Shown here in pieces: positions 22,768 to 32,632 of a stretch of 64,000 nt of DNA. Source of the stretch: Chamaea fasciata. Taxonomy: Eukaryota > Chordata > Aves > Passeriformes > Sylviidae. Each line of letters starts with the position of its first letter. The first letter of the stretch is position 1. Position numbers and translations under genes: made by a program. The notes below the pieces were generated by a model. That model saw only the letters and a program-made list of their open reading frames with translations. It did no database searches and had not been told where the DNA came from. The stretch is from positions 23,153,212 through 23,217,211 of the forward strand of contig JARCOQ010000011.1 in assembly GCA_029207755.1 (NCBI GenBank), given 5' to 3'.

Positions 22768-25611
22768 TCAGAACCGGTACGTGGTCTTCTCCAGGACTTC
22801 GAGGTAATCCGGCTTGGTTTGGAGTTTGGCCCTTAACTCGAGGTATTCGCTTGTAGGGGTTTGGTGGTCCGGGAAGCCCTTGCCGGCCGCGAAGAGCAGG
22901 GTCTCCTTCAGCCTGGCGTCCTGCTGCAGGTCCGGGTATTGCATGCCGGGGGGGTGGACGTGCAGTTCCTTCAGCTTGGGCACGGTGCCGTACAGGCAGT
23001 CCACGAAGCCCACGGCGCAGGGCGGCGGGCGGTCGCGGTCCCGCGGGGCTCCCCCCGCCGCCGCCGCCGCCCCGAGCACGCCGGCCGCCAGCCCTCCGCC
23101 CGCGGGGTGCTGGGGATGCACGGCCACGATGGTGTTGAGCTGCGAGCTGGACACGGCCAGGCTCCACTCCTGCTCCTTCTCCAGCAAGGTGCGGTAGCTG
23201 CTGCCCGGCTCCGGCGCGGCGGAGGGGGCGGCGGGGTGGGCGAAGCCTCGCTCGCCGCCGCCGCCCCGCAGCAGCTCGGCCGCCTCGCCGCCGCCGCCGC
23301 CCGCCGCCTCCTCCTCCTCCCGCGGCTTGTAGATGGGGTTGTTGCACATCTGGGTCACCGGGTGCGGGATGTAGTCGTAGACGTGGCCCGCCGGGGGCGC
23401 CTTCTCCGGGGACCGCTCCCCGGGGCCCCCCCCGCCGCCTCCGCCGCCCCCGCCGCCGCCGCCGCCGCCGCCGCCCTCGGGGAAGAGCCGCGGGCAGCGC
23501 AGCGGCACCGCGCCCAGGTCCGCCGCCTCCGCCCGCGGGCCGCGGAACGGCAGCTTCCGCCGGCGGCGGCGCAGCACGAAGGCGAAGAGCCCGGCGGCCA
23601 CCAGCACGGCGGAGAAGAAGAGGACGAGGAGGCTGAGGATGAGCACGGAGAGCGGCACGGCCGCGGCCGCGGCGGCCGGGGGCAGCTCGTAGGCGGCCGC
23701 GCCGGTGGCGGCGGGAGGCGGCGGGTCGGCGGCGGGGGGCGAGGCGGCGGCGGCGGCGGCGGGGCGCAGGGCGGCGGGGCACAGCGCGGCCAGCTCCAGC
23801 GAGCGCAGGTCGCGGCGGGCCAGCGGCTCGGGGCTGGCGCACTGCACCTCGCCCACCACGCTGACGGAGCTGAGCGCCTCCAGCCACTGCTTGAGAGGCA
23901 CCAGCTCGCAGGTGCAGTCCCAGGGGTTGAACTTCAGGTCGATCTGCACGATGGCGTGCAGGTGCTCCAGCACCCCGGCCACCGGCAGCGCCAGGAAGTG
24001 GTTGTTGCGCAGGTTGAGGCGCGTCAGGGAGGTGCCGGCGAAGGCGTCGGTGGGCAGCATGCGGAGCAGGTTGTCGTTGAGGAAGAGGAGCTTCAGGTTG
24101 GGCATGAGGCTGAAGGCCGCCGGCTGGATTTCCCTGATCAGGTTGTACTCAAAGTACAGGTAATGCAAACTCTGCAGGCCCCGGAACATGCCCGGGGTGA
24201 GCCGCTCGATGTCGTTCCCGTTCAGGTACAGGCTCTTGAGGTTCGGCAGGTTGATGAAAGCCCCGTCCTGCACGTAGGAGATCCGGTTGTTCCCCAGGTG
24301 TAAGAGATCCAAGGAGGAAAAATTCCAGAAATCGGAGCGGTAGATTTTCTGGATCAAATTCCCGCTCAGGTACAGCTTCTTGGCGTTCAAGGGCCTGGGC
24401 AGGAGCTCGGAGATGTTGTGGAAGCCCCGCTCCTTGCAGTTGACCGTCAGGCCCAGGTCGTTGATGTGCAAACTGCAAGAGCAGCCGGTGGGGCAGATGA
24501 TGGGGATGGGGGGCCGGGTCTGGTAGGCAGCCACGGGAGGTTGGTTGGGCCCGGGGTACAGGCCACGGGGGGTCGGGGGAGGCCGAGGCGCCCGGGGCTG
24601 CTTGGTGGGCTTGGGCTGCTTGTTGGACGTTTTGTACTCAACGGAGGAAGCGGTGAAATGGAAGGAGGACAGCATGGAGGAAGGCTTCGTAGGCCACGCA
24701 TTCTCCTTGCTGGAGGACAGCTGAGGGATGCCCAGGCTGGCTTCCACCTCGGAGTCGGACAGCATGGGGCAGAGCTTGCTTCGTTTGATTTCCCGCAGGT
24801 CCTTCCCGTGGAAGTGGAAGGGTGTCTCGCAGGTGATGTCCCCCACCAGGGCAGTGTAGGGGATGCGCTCCAGCCAGCTCTTGAGCTGCACGATCTCGCA
24901 CGTACAGTTCCACGGGTTCTCCTCCAGCTGGATCTCCATCAGGCTCCTGCCAATGTGGTCCAACATCCCGCGGTATGAAAGGACTTTGAGGCGGTTCCCC
25001 CGCAAGTCCAAGTGGGTTAAGGACACGGACTTAAATAAATTGGTGGGAAGCATGGGGATAAGATTGTCATTTAGGATAAGGACCCTCAATTTGCTTAGGT
25101 TTCGAAATGCCCCGCTTTCAATCCGTTTGATGACATTGTAATCTGCCTGCAGATATTCCAGACTTTCCAAACCCAGGAAAGTGTCATTCCTGAAAATGTC
25201 CAATTTGTTTTCGTGCAAATACAACCTCTTCAGAACTCGGAGCCCATTAAAAGCCCCCGTCTGAATGTCCTGCAGTGCATTGTTCCCAAGGTTAATAGAT
25301 ACAGCATTGTTCAAGTGAAGAAAACTGTTGGTGTACAATTTCCTCATAGAATTCCTCTGCAGATAAAGTTTAAAAGGTCTCGACCAGGACTCTGTTATCT
25401 GACTAATATTTATAAATCCCTTGTTGTCACAATGTATATGGAAAAGGCTCTCCTTCACTTCACAGTAACATGGATCAAAGCAGGGCTCATCCAGTTCCTC
25501 CGAGTCCTCTATCAAGGGAATAGGTGTAGTCCATGCTAGAGCAATTGTGCTTAGAAGAATTATCCACAACATCCTTCCTTTATGAAGCGTCTCTGCCGTG
25601 GAAGGTTTCAT
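22768..25611 (-). CDS. SLITRK3: SLIT and NTRK-like protein 3, single-exon coding sequence
   Basis: The product is a type I membrane synaptic adhesion receptor of 947 residues; the human protein is about 977. From the family, SLITRK3 on the postsynaptic side binds the presynaptic phosphatase PTPRD and promotes inhibitory synapse formation. Visible parts: a signal peptide at residues 1-29 (hydrophobic WIILLSTIALAW); an N-terminal cysteine cap (C44, C48, C50, C61); six leucine-rich repeats (about 80-225); a cysteine cap beginning NPWNCTC (232-281); a proline-rich linker (330-370); a second cap (C373, C377, C379, C392); six more repeats (about 405-560); a cap with NPWDCTC (562-611); an Ala/Pro-rich stalk; a transmembrane helix (652-680) followed by five arginines; and a cytoplasmic tail with 17 glycines (713-729), NNPIYKP (757-763) and a C-terminal tyrosine region ending KTTYRF. 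I chose the ATG of MKPS, the start used in mammals; an ATG lies directly before it. The stop is TGA. The 3' half is much richer in GC than the 5' half. Confidence 0.97.
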   Translation of the reverse strand: MKPSTAETLHKGRMLWIILLSTIALAWTTPIPLIEDSEELDEPCFDPCYCEVKESLFHIHCDNKGFINISQITESWSRPFKLYLQRNSMRKLYTNSFLHLNNAVSINLGNNALQDIQTGAFNGLRVLKRLYLHENKLDIFRNDTFLGLESLEYLQADYNVIKRIESGAFRNLSKLRVLILNDNLIPMLPTNLFKSVSLTHLDLRGNRLKVLSYRGMLDHIGRSLMEIQLEENPWNCTCEIVQLKSWLERIPYTALVGDITCETPFHFHGKDLREIKRSKLCPMLSDSEVEASLGIPQLSSSKENAWPTKPSSMLSSFHFTASSVEYKTSNKQPKPTKQPRAPRPPPTPRGLYPGPNQPPVAAYQTRPPIPIICPTGCSCSLHINDLGLTVNCKERGFHNISELLPRPLNAKKLYLSGNLIQKIYRSDFWNFSSLDLLHLGNNRISYVQDGAFINLPNLKSLYLNGNDIERLTPGMFRGLQSLHYLYFEYNLIREIQPAAFSLMPNLKLLFLNDNLLRMLPTDAFAGTSLTRLNLRNNHFLALPVAGVLEHLHAIVQIDLKFNPWDCTCELVPLKQWLEALSSVSVVGEVQCASPEPLARRDLRSLELAALCPAALRPAAAAAASPPAADPPPPAATGAAAYELPPAAAAAAVPLSVLILSLLVLFFSAVLVAAGLFAFVLRRRRRKLPFRGPRAEAADLGAVPLRCPRLFPEGGGGGGGGGGGGGGGGGPGERSPEKAPPAGHVYDYIPHPVTQMCNNPIYKPREEEEAAGGGGGEAAELLRGGGGERGFAHPAAPSAAPEPGSSYRTLLEKEQEWSLAVSSSQLNTIVAVHPQHPAGGGLAAGVLGAAAAAGGAPRDRDRPPPCAVGFVDCLYGTVPKLKELHVHPPGMQYPDLQQDARLKETLLFAAGKGFPDHQTPTSEYLELRAKLQTKPDYLEVLEKTTYRF

Positions 25612-25632
25612 CATTTGTTGATGTTTACAAAA
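25612..25632 (-). other. SLITRK3: SLITRK3 coding exon, 5' UTR part and splice acceptor
   Basis: On the minus strand a pyrimidine-rich tract (tttctcttcccgttgcag) ends with AG at 25634-25633, so the exon starts at 25632. The first ATG follows 18 bases later and the MKPS start 21 bases later. This fits SLITRK genes, whose whole coding region lies in the last exon after a non-coding 5' exon. The reading frame stays open upstream through this acceptor to a GTG at 25653, but that stretch would be intron. Confidence 0.85.
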
Positions 25633-27293
25633 CTGCAACGGGAAGAGAAACACAGATTTCAGTATTTCTGCCCTGCCCCTCTCCTTTTCCTAAGCCCCTA
25701 CCTGCTGGACTCATGTCGGGCTCCTGGAAAGTTCAGCAATTGTTGGGCAGACGTTCCCAACCAACTCCAGGGGTGTCGGCTTGCGTGAGCCTTGCCCTGA
25801 TTTATACTTGAGAGATGTTAGACGGCTCCATCACGCGATAGCAGCCTGCCTTCGCTCCCCTCCCCGTGGTAAATGCCACCTATAAAGAGGACAGCACATG
25901 CAGCCCCACACGGCACCACGAGCACACCGAACGTGTTGCGTCTCTCCACGTTTCCCAGGCGGTCGGAGCTGCCCGGATCTCATCCCCAGGTGCAATTTTA
26001 GCCCGGGAGCCATCACAGCCCGCCTTGACTCAGGGAGGGGGGAACCACACCAAGTGTGGGCAGATTCCTCCGGTGTCGCACCACATCCTCTTTCATCCAT
26101 GCAAACTCCCAAAGTTATTGAACCTCCACCCTCGAGTCTCCCTCCCTCCCTTCCCGGCTCCATGTATTCCACACGCGAGTTCCACGGAATGCGCGAGGTG
26201 TCCCTGGCAGAACGGCTCCTCTCAGAAATCCCCACAGTGTCTTTTACCGGAGCAAACGGTTAACGACCCTGACTGGGAAGGAAATCTTCCCCTCGCAAAT
26301 GCGCCGGTGAATTAACGCAACTGGTACATATTATATTATCAGATAAATACACGCCACATATATTAGTCATTTTAGCTGATTAAAGCATTTAGAGATGATT
26401 AATCTTTTCTAAAGCACATGCCCATGCGATCAGCAGATCTAAAGGGAAGTGACAGCTGAAGAGGCACCTAGGATTGAAACGCTCAGCCTGCCTTGGATTA
26501 GGGCATTTTGTGCCCCCAGGACCAAGCAGAAGACCCGGTTAAAAAGCTGAGAGTGGAAGAAAAAAACAACAAAACAAAACCTTGACACTTACCAGCCGAT
26601 AAATTCTCTATCCTACTATACACGATTCCGAATGAAGACACCATTCTTCTCCAATCAGATGAAAATAATACTGCCCTAATGAGATGCAGCTCCTTCAACA
26701 TATGGTTTCACCCTTCCTTTCACCAGATATTTTAAATGTATGGGCACAGGGAAACGCTAAGGATGGGAATGATACCAGTGGTGATGCAGCCTTCCTTGAA
26801 TCCCTGAAATGCCCATTAGAATGATTCGGAGCGATCATTGCTGTTAGTCTCAGTCTCCCAATAAAAAGGTCCTTTTTGCCTTCCTCGTGTAAGAACTAGG
26901 AAAAAATTGCCCACCATCCACAAACTTAAGAGCAGAAAGATGCATTTAGGGGAGAGAAATGCCAGAGGAACAGAAATCCTTAGGATCAACTTGCAAATGA
27001 AACCCTCCCCTGTGGGAAAGAGGAGATGGTTGAAAGCACGAAAAGAGAAATATCCTCTGCAATTAAAACCAGCATCTAATTGGGGAGAAGGGAGAGAGAC
27101 GAGAGCCTTATTGCAGTATCAATCTCTCTGTCTCCTTTGCAAAATATTAGCCACTTAAGTTCTTTCTCTTCTGCAAGGGCTGTAATAAAAAAAAAAAAAA
27201 TAAATAAAGAGGATTATTATATCTTCTTTTTGGAAGAGGGGGGTGTCTTTGACCCTAGGTGGAAACAAAGGGATCCAGAAAGGTTGTACTTAC
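25633..27293 (-). other. SLITRK3: SLITRK3 5' UTR intron (inferred)
   Basis: This intron is inferred from a strong donor (ACCG|GTAAGT, GT at 27293-27292) and the acceptor at 25634-25633. It is about 1.66 kb long and contains no recognisable coding exon. A second strong donor (CTG|GTAAGT) lies inside it at 26592. The stretch 26300-26480 is AT-rich and non-repetitive, with TAAT and TTAGC cores that could be regulatory. The pairing of donor and acceptor is inference, because no transcript data are available here. Confidence 0.6.
26593..26701 (-). other. candidate alternative 5' exon of SLITRK3
   Basis: A second consensus donor, CTG|GTAAGT, has its exon edge at 26593 on the minus strand. The preceding sequence is non-repetitive and open in one frame for about 36 codons from an ATG at 26701. 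An acceptor-like CATTAG lies about 20 bases downstream of that ATG, so this could be an alternative first exon or an internal exon. The 5' boundary is unknown and 26701 is only the ATG position. No direct evidence of transcription is visible. Confidence 0.25.
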
Positions 27294-27461
27294 CGGTTTG
27301 CAGGAGAGATTTTAGCACATCGTTACCAAAAATAATGAAAAAAAAAAGGCAAAGGAAATGAAGGGGGGAAAAAAAGAAAGCCCGAGTTTAAAGATTGCTG
27401 GTTTCTCTCTGCCTCTCCCTCTCTGTGGCTCTCTCTCCCTCTCTCTCTACTCCTGCTGAAG
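27294..27461 (-). other. SLITRK3: SLITRK3 non-coding 5' exon (at least this part)
   Basis: The 3' edge is the donor ACCG|GTAAGT at 27294/27293. The minus-strand sequence is rich in AGAG runs followed by a T-rich part. The 5' edge is uncertain. Either transcription starts upstream in the CpG island and the exon is longer, or the exon is internal and begins at the acceptor TTTTGCCTCAG (AG at 27463-27462), which is preceded by an unusually long run of T. Upstream ATG codons are present, so short upstream ORFs may modulate translation. Confidence 0.5.
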
Positions 27462-27474
27462 CTGAGGCAAAAGG

Positions 27475-27533
27475 AAAAAAAAAAAAAAAAAAAAAAAGGA
27501 GAAAAAAAAAAAAGGAGAAAAAAAAAAAAAGCA
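27475..27533. repeat. A-rich homopolymer tract (T-rich on the gene strand)
   Basis: Three long A runs are separated by GG(A)G. On the gene strand this is a pyrimidine tract ending in TTTTGCCTCAG and could act as the polypyrimidine tract of a splice acceptor. Confidence 0.9.
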
Positions 27534-27760
27534 AGCCTGAAACGTGCTGGGAATGCAATGAGCCCCTCAATGATCTTCTTTAGGATGCAGAGCTGCTGTT
27601 TGGCACACTCAATGGAGGAGGGAGGAGAGGGGCTGCTGCTGCAGGCTCCAGCGCCGCCGCCGCCTTCTCCGGGCAGCAGCGGCAGCGCGGAGCGGGCGCC
27701 GGGGCGCGGCGGCGGAGCGCGGGTGCGCGGCGTGCGCGGGTGTGCGCGGGGTGCGGGGCC

Positions 27761-27787
27761 GTGTGTGCGTGTGCGTGTGTGTGCGTG

Positions 27788-27833
<46 letters not shown>
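27761..27833. repeat. GT dinucleotide microsatellite
   Basis: The tract is GT/GTGC-rich, with uninterrupted GT from about 27795 to 27832, inside the CpG-rich promoter block. Alternating purine-pyrimidine of this length can adopt Z-DNA. Confidence 0.95.
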
Positions 27834-27836
<3 letters not shown>

Positions 27837-27954
27837 CCCTGGATCAGGCTCCTCCACGTCATGAAAATCAGCTTCAAGAAGGGGAACAAACGGAGGGGGC
27901 GCGCTCGGCTCCAGGTCGGGGGCGCGCATTTGGGAAGCCCTGACTACACAGTTT

Positions 27955-28005
27955 TTTATTTTTTTTCCTCTTGCCTTTTTTTTTTCTTTTTTCTTTTTTC
28001 TTTTT

Positions 28006-28036
<31 letters not shown>
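27955..28036. repeat. T-rich low-complexity tract
   Basis: The tract consists of T runs with C interruptions, ending in a long T run at 28011-28036. A shorter A run follows at 28201-28219. Confidence 0.9.
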
Positions 28037-28046
<10 letters not shown>

Positions 28047-28239
28047 GGAGGGGGCTGGTTGGCGGAGAGGAAGGGAAGTGGGAAACGAGCAGATGGGGGG
28101 GAAAAAAAAACCACAAACCTGAGGAGAATCAGAGAGGGAAAAAAAAGCCGCCGGGATGGGGCAGAATTTTGCACCCACCTCGCCCCCCTCCCCTTTCCTT
28201 AAAAAAAAAAAAAAAAAAAGAGGGAAAAAAGGGAACAAA

Positions 28240-28545
28240 AAGCCTAAGTCTGGAGGAAATCAAAGCTGCGCTGACTGCGAGTGCCAGCCGAGGGCTGCGG
28301 CGGGGAGCAGCCCGGGAGTCCCGCTCCGGCCGCCCCGCTGCCCCCGCATCCACCGCCTCCTCCGCCCGGTGCTGCCCGCCCGTCCCGGGGCCGCTCCCGC
28401 CCCGAGCCTCGCCGGGATCCCGCAGCTTCCCGCAGAGCCAAACACCTCGGGGAGACCACCCGGCACCTCCCGCATCCTCCCGGCGTGTGCGCGGAGGCGG
28501 AGGGGCCGCGCCCGCGGAGCCCGCCCGCCCCGGGAGCCGCCGCAG
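28240..28545 (+). other. possible first exon of a divergent non-coding transcript
   Basis: Within the CpG island the plus strand shows CCGCAG|GTAACG, with GT at 28546-28547. A transcript starting in the island and reading away from SLITRK3 could use this donor. Divergent long non-coding RNAs are common at such promoters. The 5' end is only a guess and no downstream exon was identified. Confidence 0.2.
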
Positions 28546-29060
28546 GTAACGGGGCTGCGCGGGGCGCGGAGGATCCGCGGAGAGGGGCGCAGCGGGAGGG
28601 TCCGCCCGCGGGTGGAACTTGGTGGGTGAGATGCTCCGGGGGGGCTCAGCCGGCCGGGAGGGAAGGGCAGCGGGCAGGGCAGGAGGTGAACCCCGCGCTG
28701 CTCCGCGCATCCTCCGCTGTCCGCACCCGCGCGCATCCCTGCGCCCGCTCAGCCCCGCGCACACATCTGCGCGGATCTCCGCGTCACTCCCGGGGCGCCC
28801 CGCACCCCCCGCTCCGCGCGGAACCCCAATTCCCCGCTCCGCACTCCGCGTTGGCTCGGCCGGGAGAGACTTAACTGGAACCGCGGCTCGGTGGCAAAAA
28901 GTTGAGGGGCAGAGCCGCGGGTGCGGGCGGGAGGTGCCGGGGGCTCCGCGGGGTCCCGCCGCCCCGGGGCCGCTCTGCGCGGGCAGGGGCGCAGCCTCCG
29001 CGCCCGCGGACGCGCAGCATCTTCCCCCCGGCTGCCGAGCTCTCCTCCGCCGGTGCAATA

Positions 29061-32000
29061 TGGACGCACCGCTCCCTCCTAATTAAATTGCTGCATCATT
29101 CATTTTCTGACGCGGGAGCGACATGGGGTACGGCAGGCTCCGTGCACTGACACCCCCCGTTCGGAATGGGGGGGAGGCGGGGAAAGAGGGCCGGTGGGGG
29201 AATCACAACAGTTTGTTCTCGCAACAAGCTCGCACGGCGGGTTTGGCAGAGACTGGGGAAAAGCGACCTGAGGGAGCAAAACCCCGCTGGGTTTGGGGGG
29301 CAGCCCACCCTTCCCCAGGGATGCGCCCGTGGGGCAGGGTCGGCGTGCGCGGGGGGAGCCCTGACCTTGCTCCTTTCCCAAATGCCCCCGAAAGTCGCTC
29401 GTTTTCCTGGCCAGGGCTCCCGCCGTCGGGTTGTGCGGAGGGGCTGACAGAGGGGAGGGACGGGGGGGGATGGATGGCCCTGGAATGCGGACCAGGGAGC
29501 GCTGCGGGGACGGACGGTCATCCCGCCGGGACATACGGACACCGCTGTGCCCCCTGCCCGGCTGTGACACGGGACAGCCCCGCGGGATGCCCCGGGCGAG
29601 GAGGAGGAGGAGGAAGGGGATAGCCCCGCACCTCCCTTCCCATCCTTTATGCCCCCGCAGTTTCCCAGAGCGCTGACGAGACTCAAATCGGCTCTCCCAG
29701 GGTTTATCCAGGCCATGTCCCCTTGCCCCCTCAGTCAGGAGGCAGAAGTCACCGCGGGCCATCCCCTGCATCTCCCCTCCAGCCACAGCAGCTCCCGGCC
29801 CGTGTCTGTGCTCCACACGCCCTGCTGGGGACAGCACCGGTGTGAGTGTGACTGGCAGCAGCTCCAGCCAAGGGTACGGCTGATGTAACCCAGATCAGGA
29901 CGTCACTCGGTTATTAATGATAATTATTATTATTGGCAAGCGAGCTATCTCCTTGCCAGAGCCCATCCTGGAGCTGTGGGGATGCTGTCAGCAGGGTGGG
30001 AGCTGGCAGGTGCCCTTCAGCTGCTTCTTGCCAGCCTCAGCTGTCATCACTGAAATGAACCTTTCCCCTCCCGACAGTCTTGTGAGAATAAGGGAGGGAG
30101 ACCCGACTTAGAGGTGGATACTTGGGCAATTATTGTGCCTTGCAGAAATATCCTTACAAGGTTCTGTTTCCACCAGAGGGGAGCGTTCCCCCCGCCGCAG
30201 TCACTGCTCAGCAGGCACTGAGTGCTCCAGGCAGCCTGCAGTGGGAACCAGCCCTTTCCCTTTCCCTTCCCAGCAGAAGTGGCAATGATGGAGAGAAAAG
30301 AGGGAGTTTTCTCCCAAAGCTCGCCCTGCCTGTCCAGAAAGAAATATTCCAAGCTTTAATAGTCTCTCTGTCTCCAGCAATCCGTGGCAAGGGCAAAAGC
30401 AATAAATAGTGCAAGGGCGAGGGAAGCTCAGCTGTAATTATTACAAATGGGAGCTGCTTCCCAGCTCGCTGTGTTTTGGTAAGGTCGGGAGGGGCTGGGT
30501 CTGAGTGTTGGGAGGGTTTGGACACAGCTCCAGCTGCATTTCTGCCCAAAAGGCCTGGCCAAGGCTGCTGGGCACTCAGGGATGGCCTCCAGCTGCCAGC
30601 TCTGGGGGCAGGAGGGGCTGTGGTGGGAAGCCCAGGGTGGCAGGGGGAGCAGGGAGGCCCCAGCGGGATGTGCTGCTCATTGATCCCTGCTGGGATCTCC
30701 TGGGGGGCACAGTGCCAGGGAGAGATGCTCCAGGAGCAGGGCAAGGCCCAGGGCTCAGGAGGAATATCCCATGGCTCTCCCTGCCTTGGGGGCAACATGG
30801 AAATCCTGGGATTTAGGGAAGGCCAGAATTCTGGGCTCTGCAGAACACAGAGCTGAACTCTTCAGCACACACGGAGTGGCCCTGGGCAGAAACACTCCCA
30901 GCTGCAGAGGCTGCAAGAGGCAGATGTCTGCTCATGCCATTAGTCTGGGCACAAAGCTCAGCTAAACCTCCTTCTGATGGCCCCTCTCCTTGTCCCCATG
31001 GGATTTCTGTATTGCACAGTGTCCTCATGTTCAATATTCAGGTTCCCCTCCCCCTTTGATTTTTAGGGAGCTGAAAGGCTGAAATATTCTTGGGATTCTG
31101 TATTAGAAATTTTTTAAGAAGAAGAGGAAGAAATGTTAGTGTTTTAGAAAATGTTGATAAAGGAAAACCAGAATTGAGAGTCTTTTCTGTGCAGCAGCTA
31201 GTGAAGCAGTTCATGAAGCTTCACTTTTCTTATTCCGTCTCTGTTCCTTAATTAATTTATCAAACACAGCCTGAGAAACATAATCATCAGCTGGAATTTA
31301 CCTCTAATTGTGGAAGGGACTATTTCTGGTAGATCTCTGTCCCATTGTCGCAGTGGTTTTTTAGAGACCACCACCTCTCTTGCTGCTGTATCAACAGCTC
31401 AGTCTCACTACAAAGGGTCCCAAACTGGATGCAGGGGCTTGTCCTGTCCCCCTGAAGCCACTGCAGAGGTTTCCCTGACTGCTGGAGGGTCCTGTTTGCC
31501 CTGGGAGAGCTCAGCTCAAGGCTCAGGCGCTGCTGAGGTCCCTTCATCCCCTTCTGACTGCTCTGCTGAAGGCTGGATCCTGTTTTCCATACACTGCTGG
31601 CATTTGCCACGCCATATATAAAGTGCAGGCACGGATTTTGAGCTGCATAAGCACTGGTGAGTGCCCATGAAATGGAGGAAGTGTAAGAATTTTAAACTGG
31701 GCTTTTCCAGCTGGAATCCTCCAGGCTGGAGAAGCTTATGCCAAACTGATGCTCCTGGCCACAATTTTTTTCTTAGCCACCTCATTATCAGTTATTTATT
31801 AAGGCATCACAGTTGATTTATTTCTTTTTTCAGGACAGTTGTGTGGTTTTCTGATGAAGTTAAGAAACAACAGTGCACCACGTGATAATAACATGGATAA
31901 TTTCTAATATAAAAGTGTCCTCAGCTACTTGAAGCTCAGTGAGACACTGGAGCAGCCATGCCCTCAGTAGCAAGTTATTTGTAATTGGTTTACCCTCATG

Positions 32001-32632
32001 GGATTTTTTTTTTTTTCCAGCAGAGAAATTTTGCCCAGCATTTGATGATATGTGTAAATATTAAAAGGAAAGGAGGGAAGAACTAATAGACAGCATTAAA
32101 ACAGAACCGCAAACACCAGCAAATTGTGAGCGCAGCATTTTTAATGGATAGCTATTAAAAGTAAAAGAGAAAAGTAGGCAAAATAAAAGGGAGGTTTTAT
32201 TGGACAAAATTGACAGTTGTTATCCTCACTGATTTCCTGACATTTCACGAGCAGTTTTTTATCTAATGTTTCAACAGCCTTGGATATTTCCTTCTAGTGA
32301 GCCACACTCAGCTGTAGCTTTTTTTTCCTCCCTCTAAGCCAACAATTTTTTTTTTCAAAATGTGCTGATATTTATTATAGCCTGTGTCAAAAAAAACCCC
32401 TCCACACTCCACTTACATATGAGCTTCTCCTTGGCCTTTCCTGGGATGATTCATGGCCCTGGGTGGGCATGCACAGCTTCCCCTGGCAGCAGCTGGAATT
32501 TCAAGGCAAAAGGATGCCCTGAGGGTGATGTGTTCCCACCCAGACTGAGAGTGATGAGCCACCCTCCAGCCCTGAGAGGGCTCCTCCAGCCCTTCCCATC
32601 CTTCACAGAGGCAGCTCTGCAGCCACATCCCG
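29061..32632. other. intergenic upstream flank, GC falling away from the island
   Basis: The first kilobase remains GC-rich with a short GGA run near 29598-29616. Frames of 166-245 codons there are composition artefacts. The stretch 31985-32290 is non-repetitive and AT-rich, and resembles a conserved enhancer in composition; conservation is untested. Confidence 0.55.

Larger units (their letters stand above)
27640..29060. promoter_or_regulatory. CpG island, likely SLITRK3 promoter
   Basis: The block has very high GC content with dense CpG, for example around 27650-27760 and 28270-29040. It is flanked by AT-rich DNA and lies just upstream of the predicted 5' exon. It is interrupted by a GT repeat (27761-27833) and by T- and A-rich tracts (27955-28036, 28101-28150, 28201-28219). 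Such islands usually mark promoters of developmental neuronal genes. I see no clear TATA box. A plus-strand donor at 28545/28546 hints at divergent transcription. Confidence 0.75.

Noticed and set aside
22592..23887. 431-codon frame on the minus strand overlapping the SLITRK3 3' half
   Set aside because: It is an alternate frame of the same GC-rich coding sequence and gives Arg/Ala/Pro-rich low complexity.
22861..24978. Long open frames on the plus strand (480 and 186 codons) opposite SLITRK3
   Set aside because: They lie antisense to a strongly supported coding exon with very high GC, where stop codons are rare. The translations are low-complexity Ala/Gly/Arg/Glu without domains.
25612..25653. 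Upstream extension of the SLITRK3 frame to a GTG start
   Set aside because: The extension crosses a clear splice acceptor (TTGCAG at 25638-25633), and the known SLITRK3 protein starts at MKPS.
28129..29837. Frames of up to 309 codons in the promoter CpG island and its flank
   Set aside because: They overlap in several phases on both strands, have no domain and match the expectation for GC-rich DNA.
30850..30880. Possible RE1/NRSF site (TTCAGCACACACGG)
   Set aside because: The left half matches but the right half lacks the GGACAG core, so it is below what I would call.
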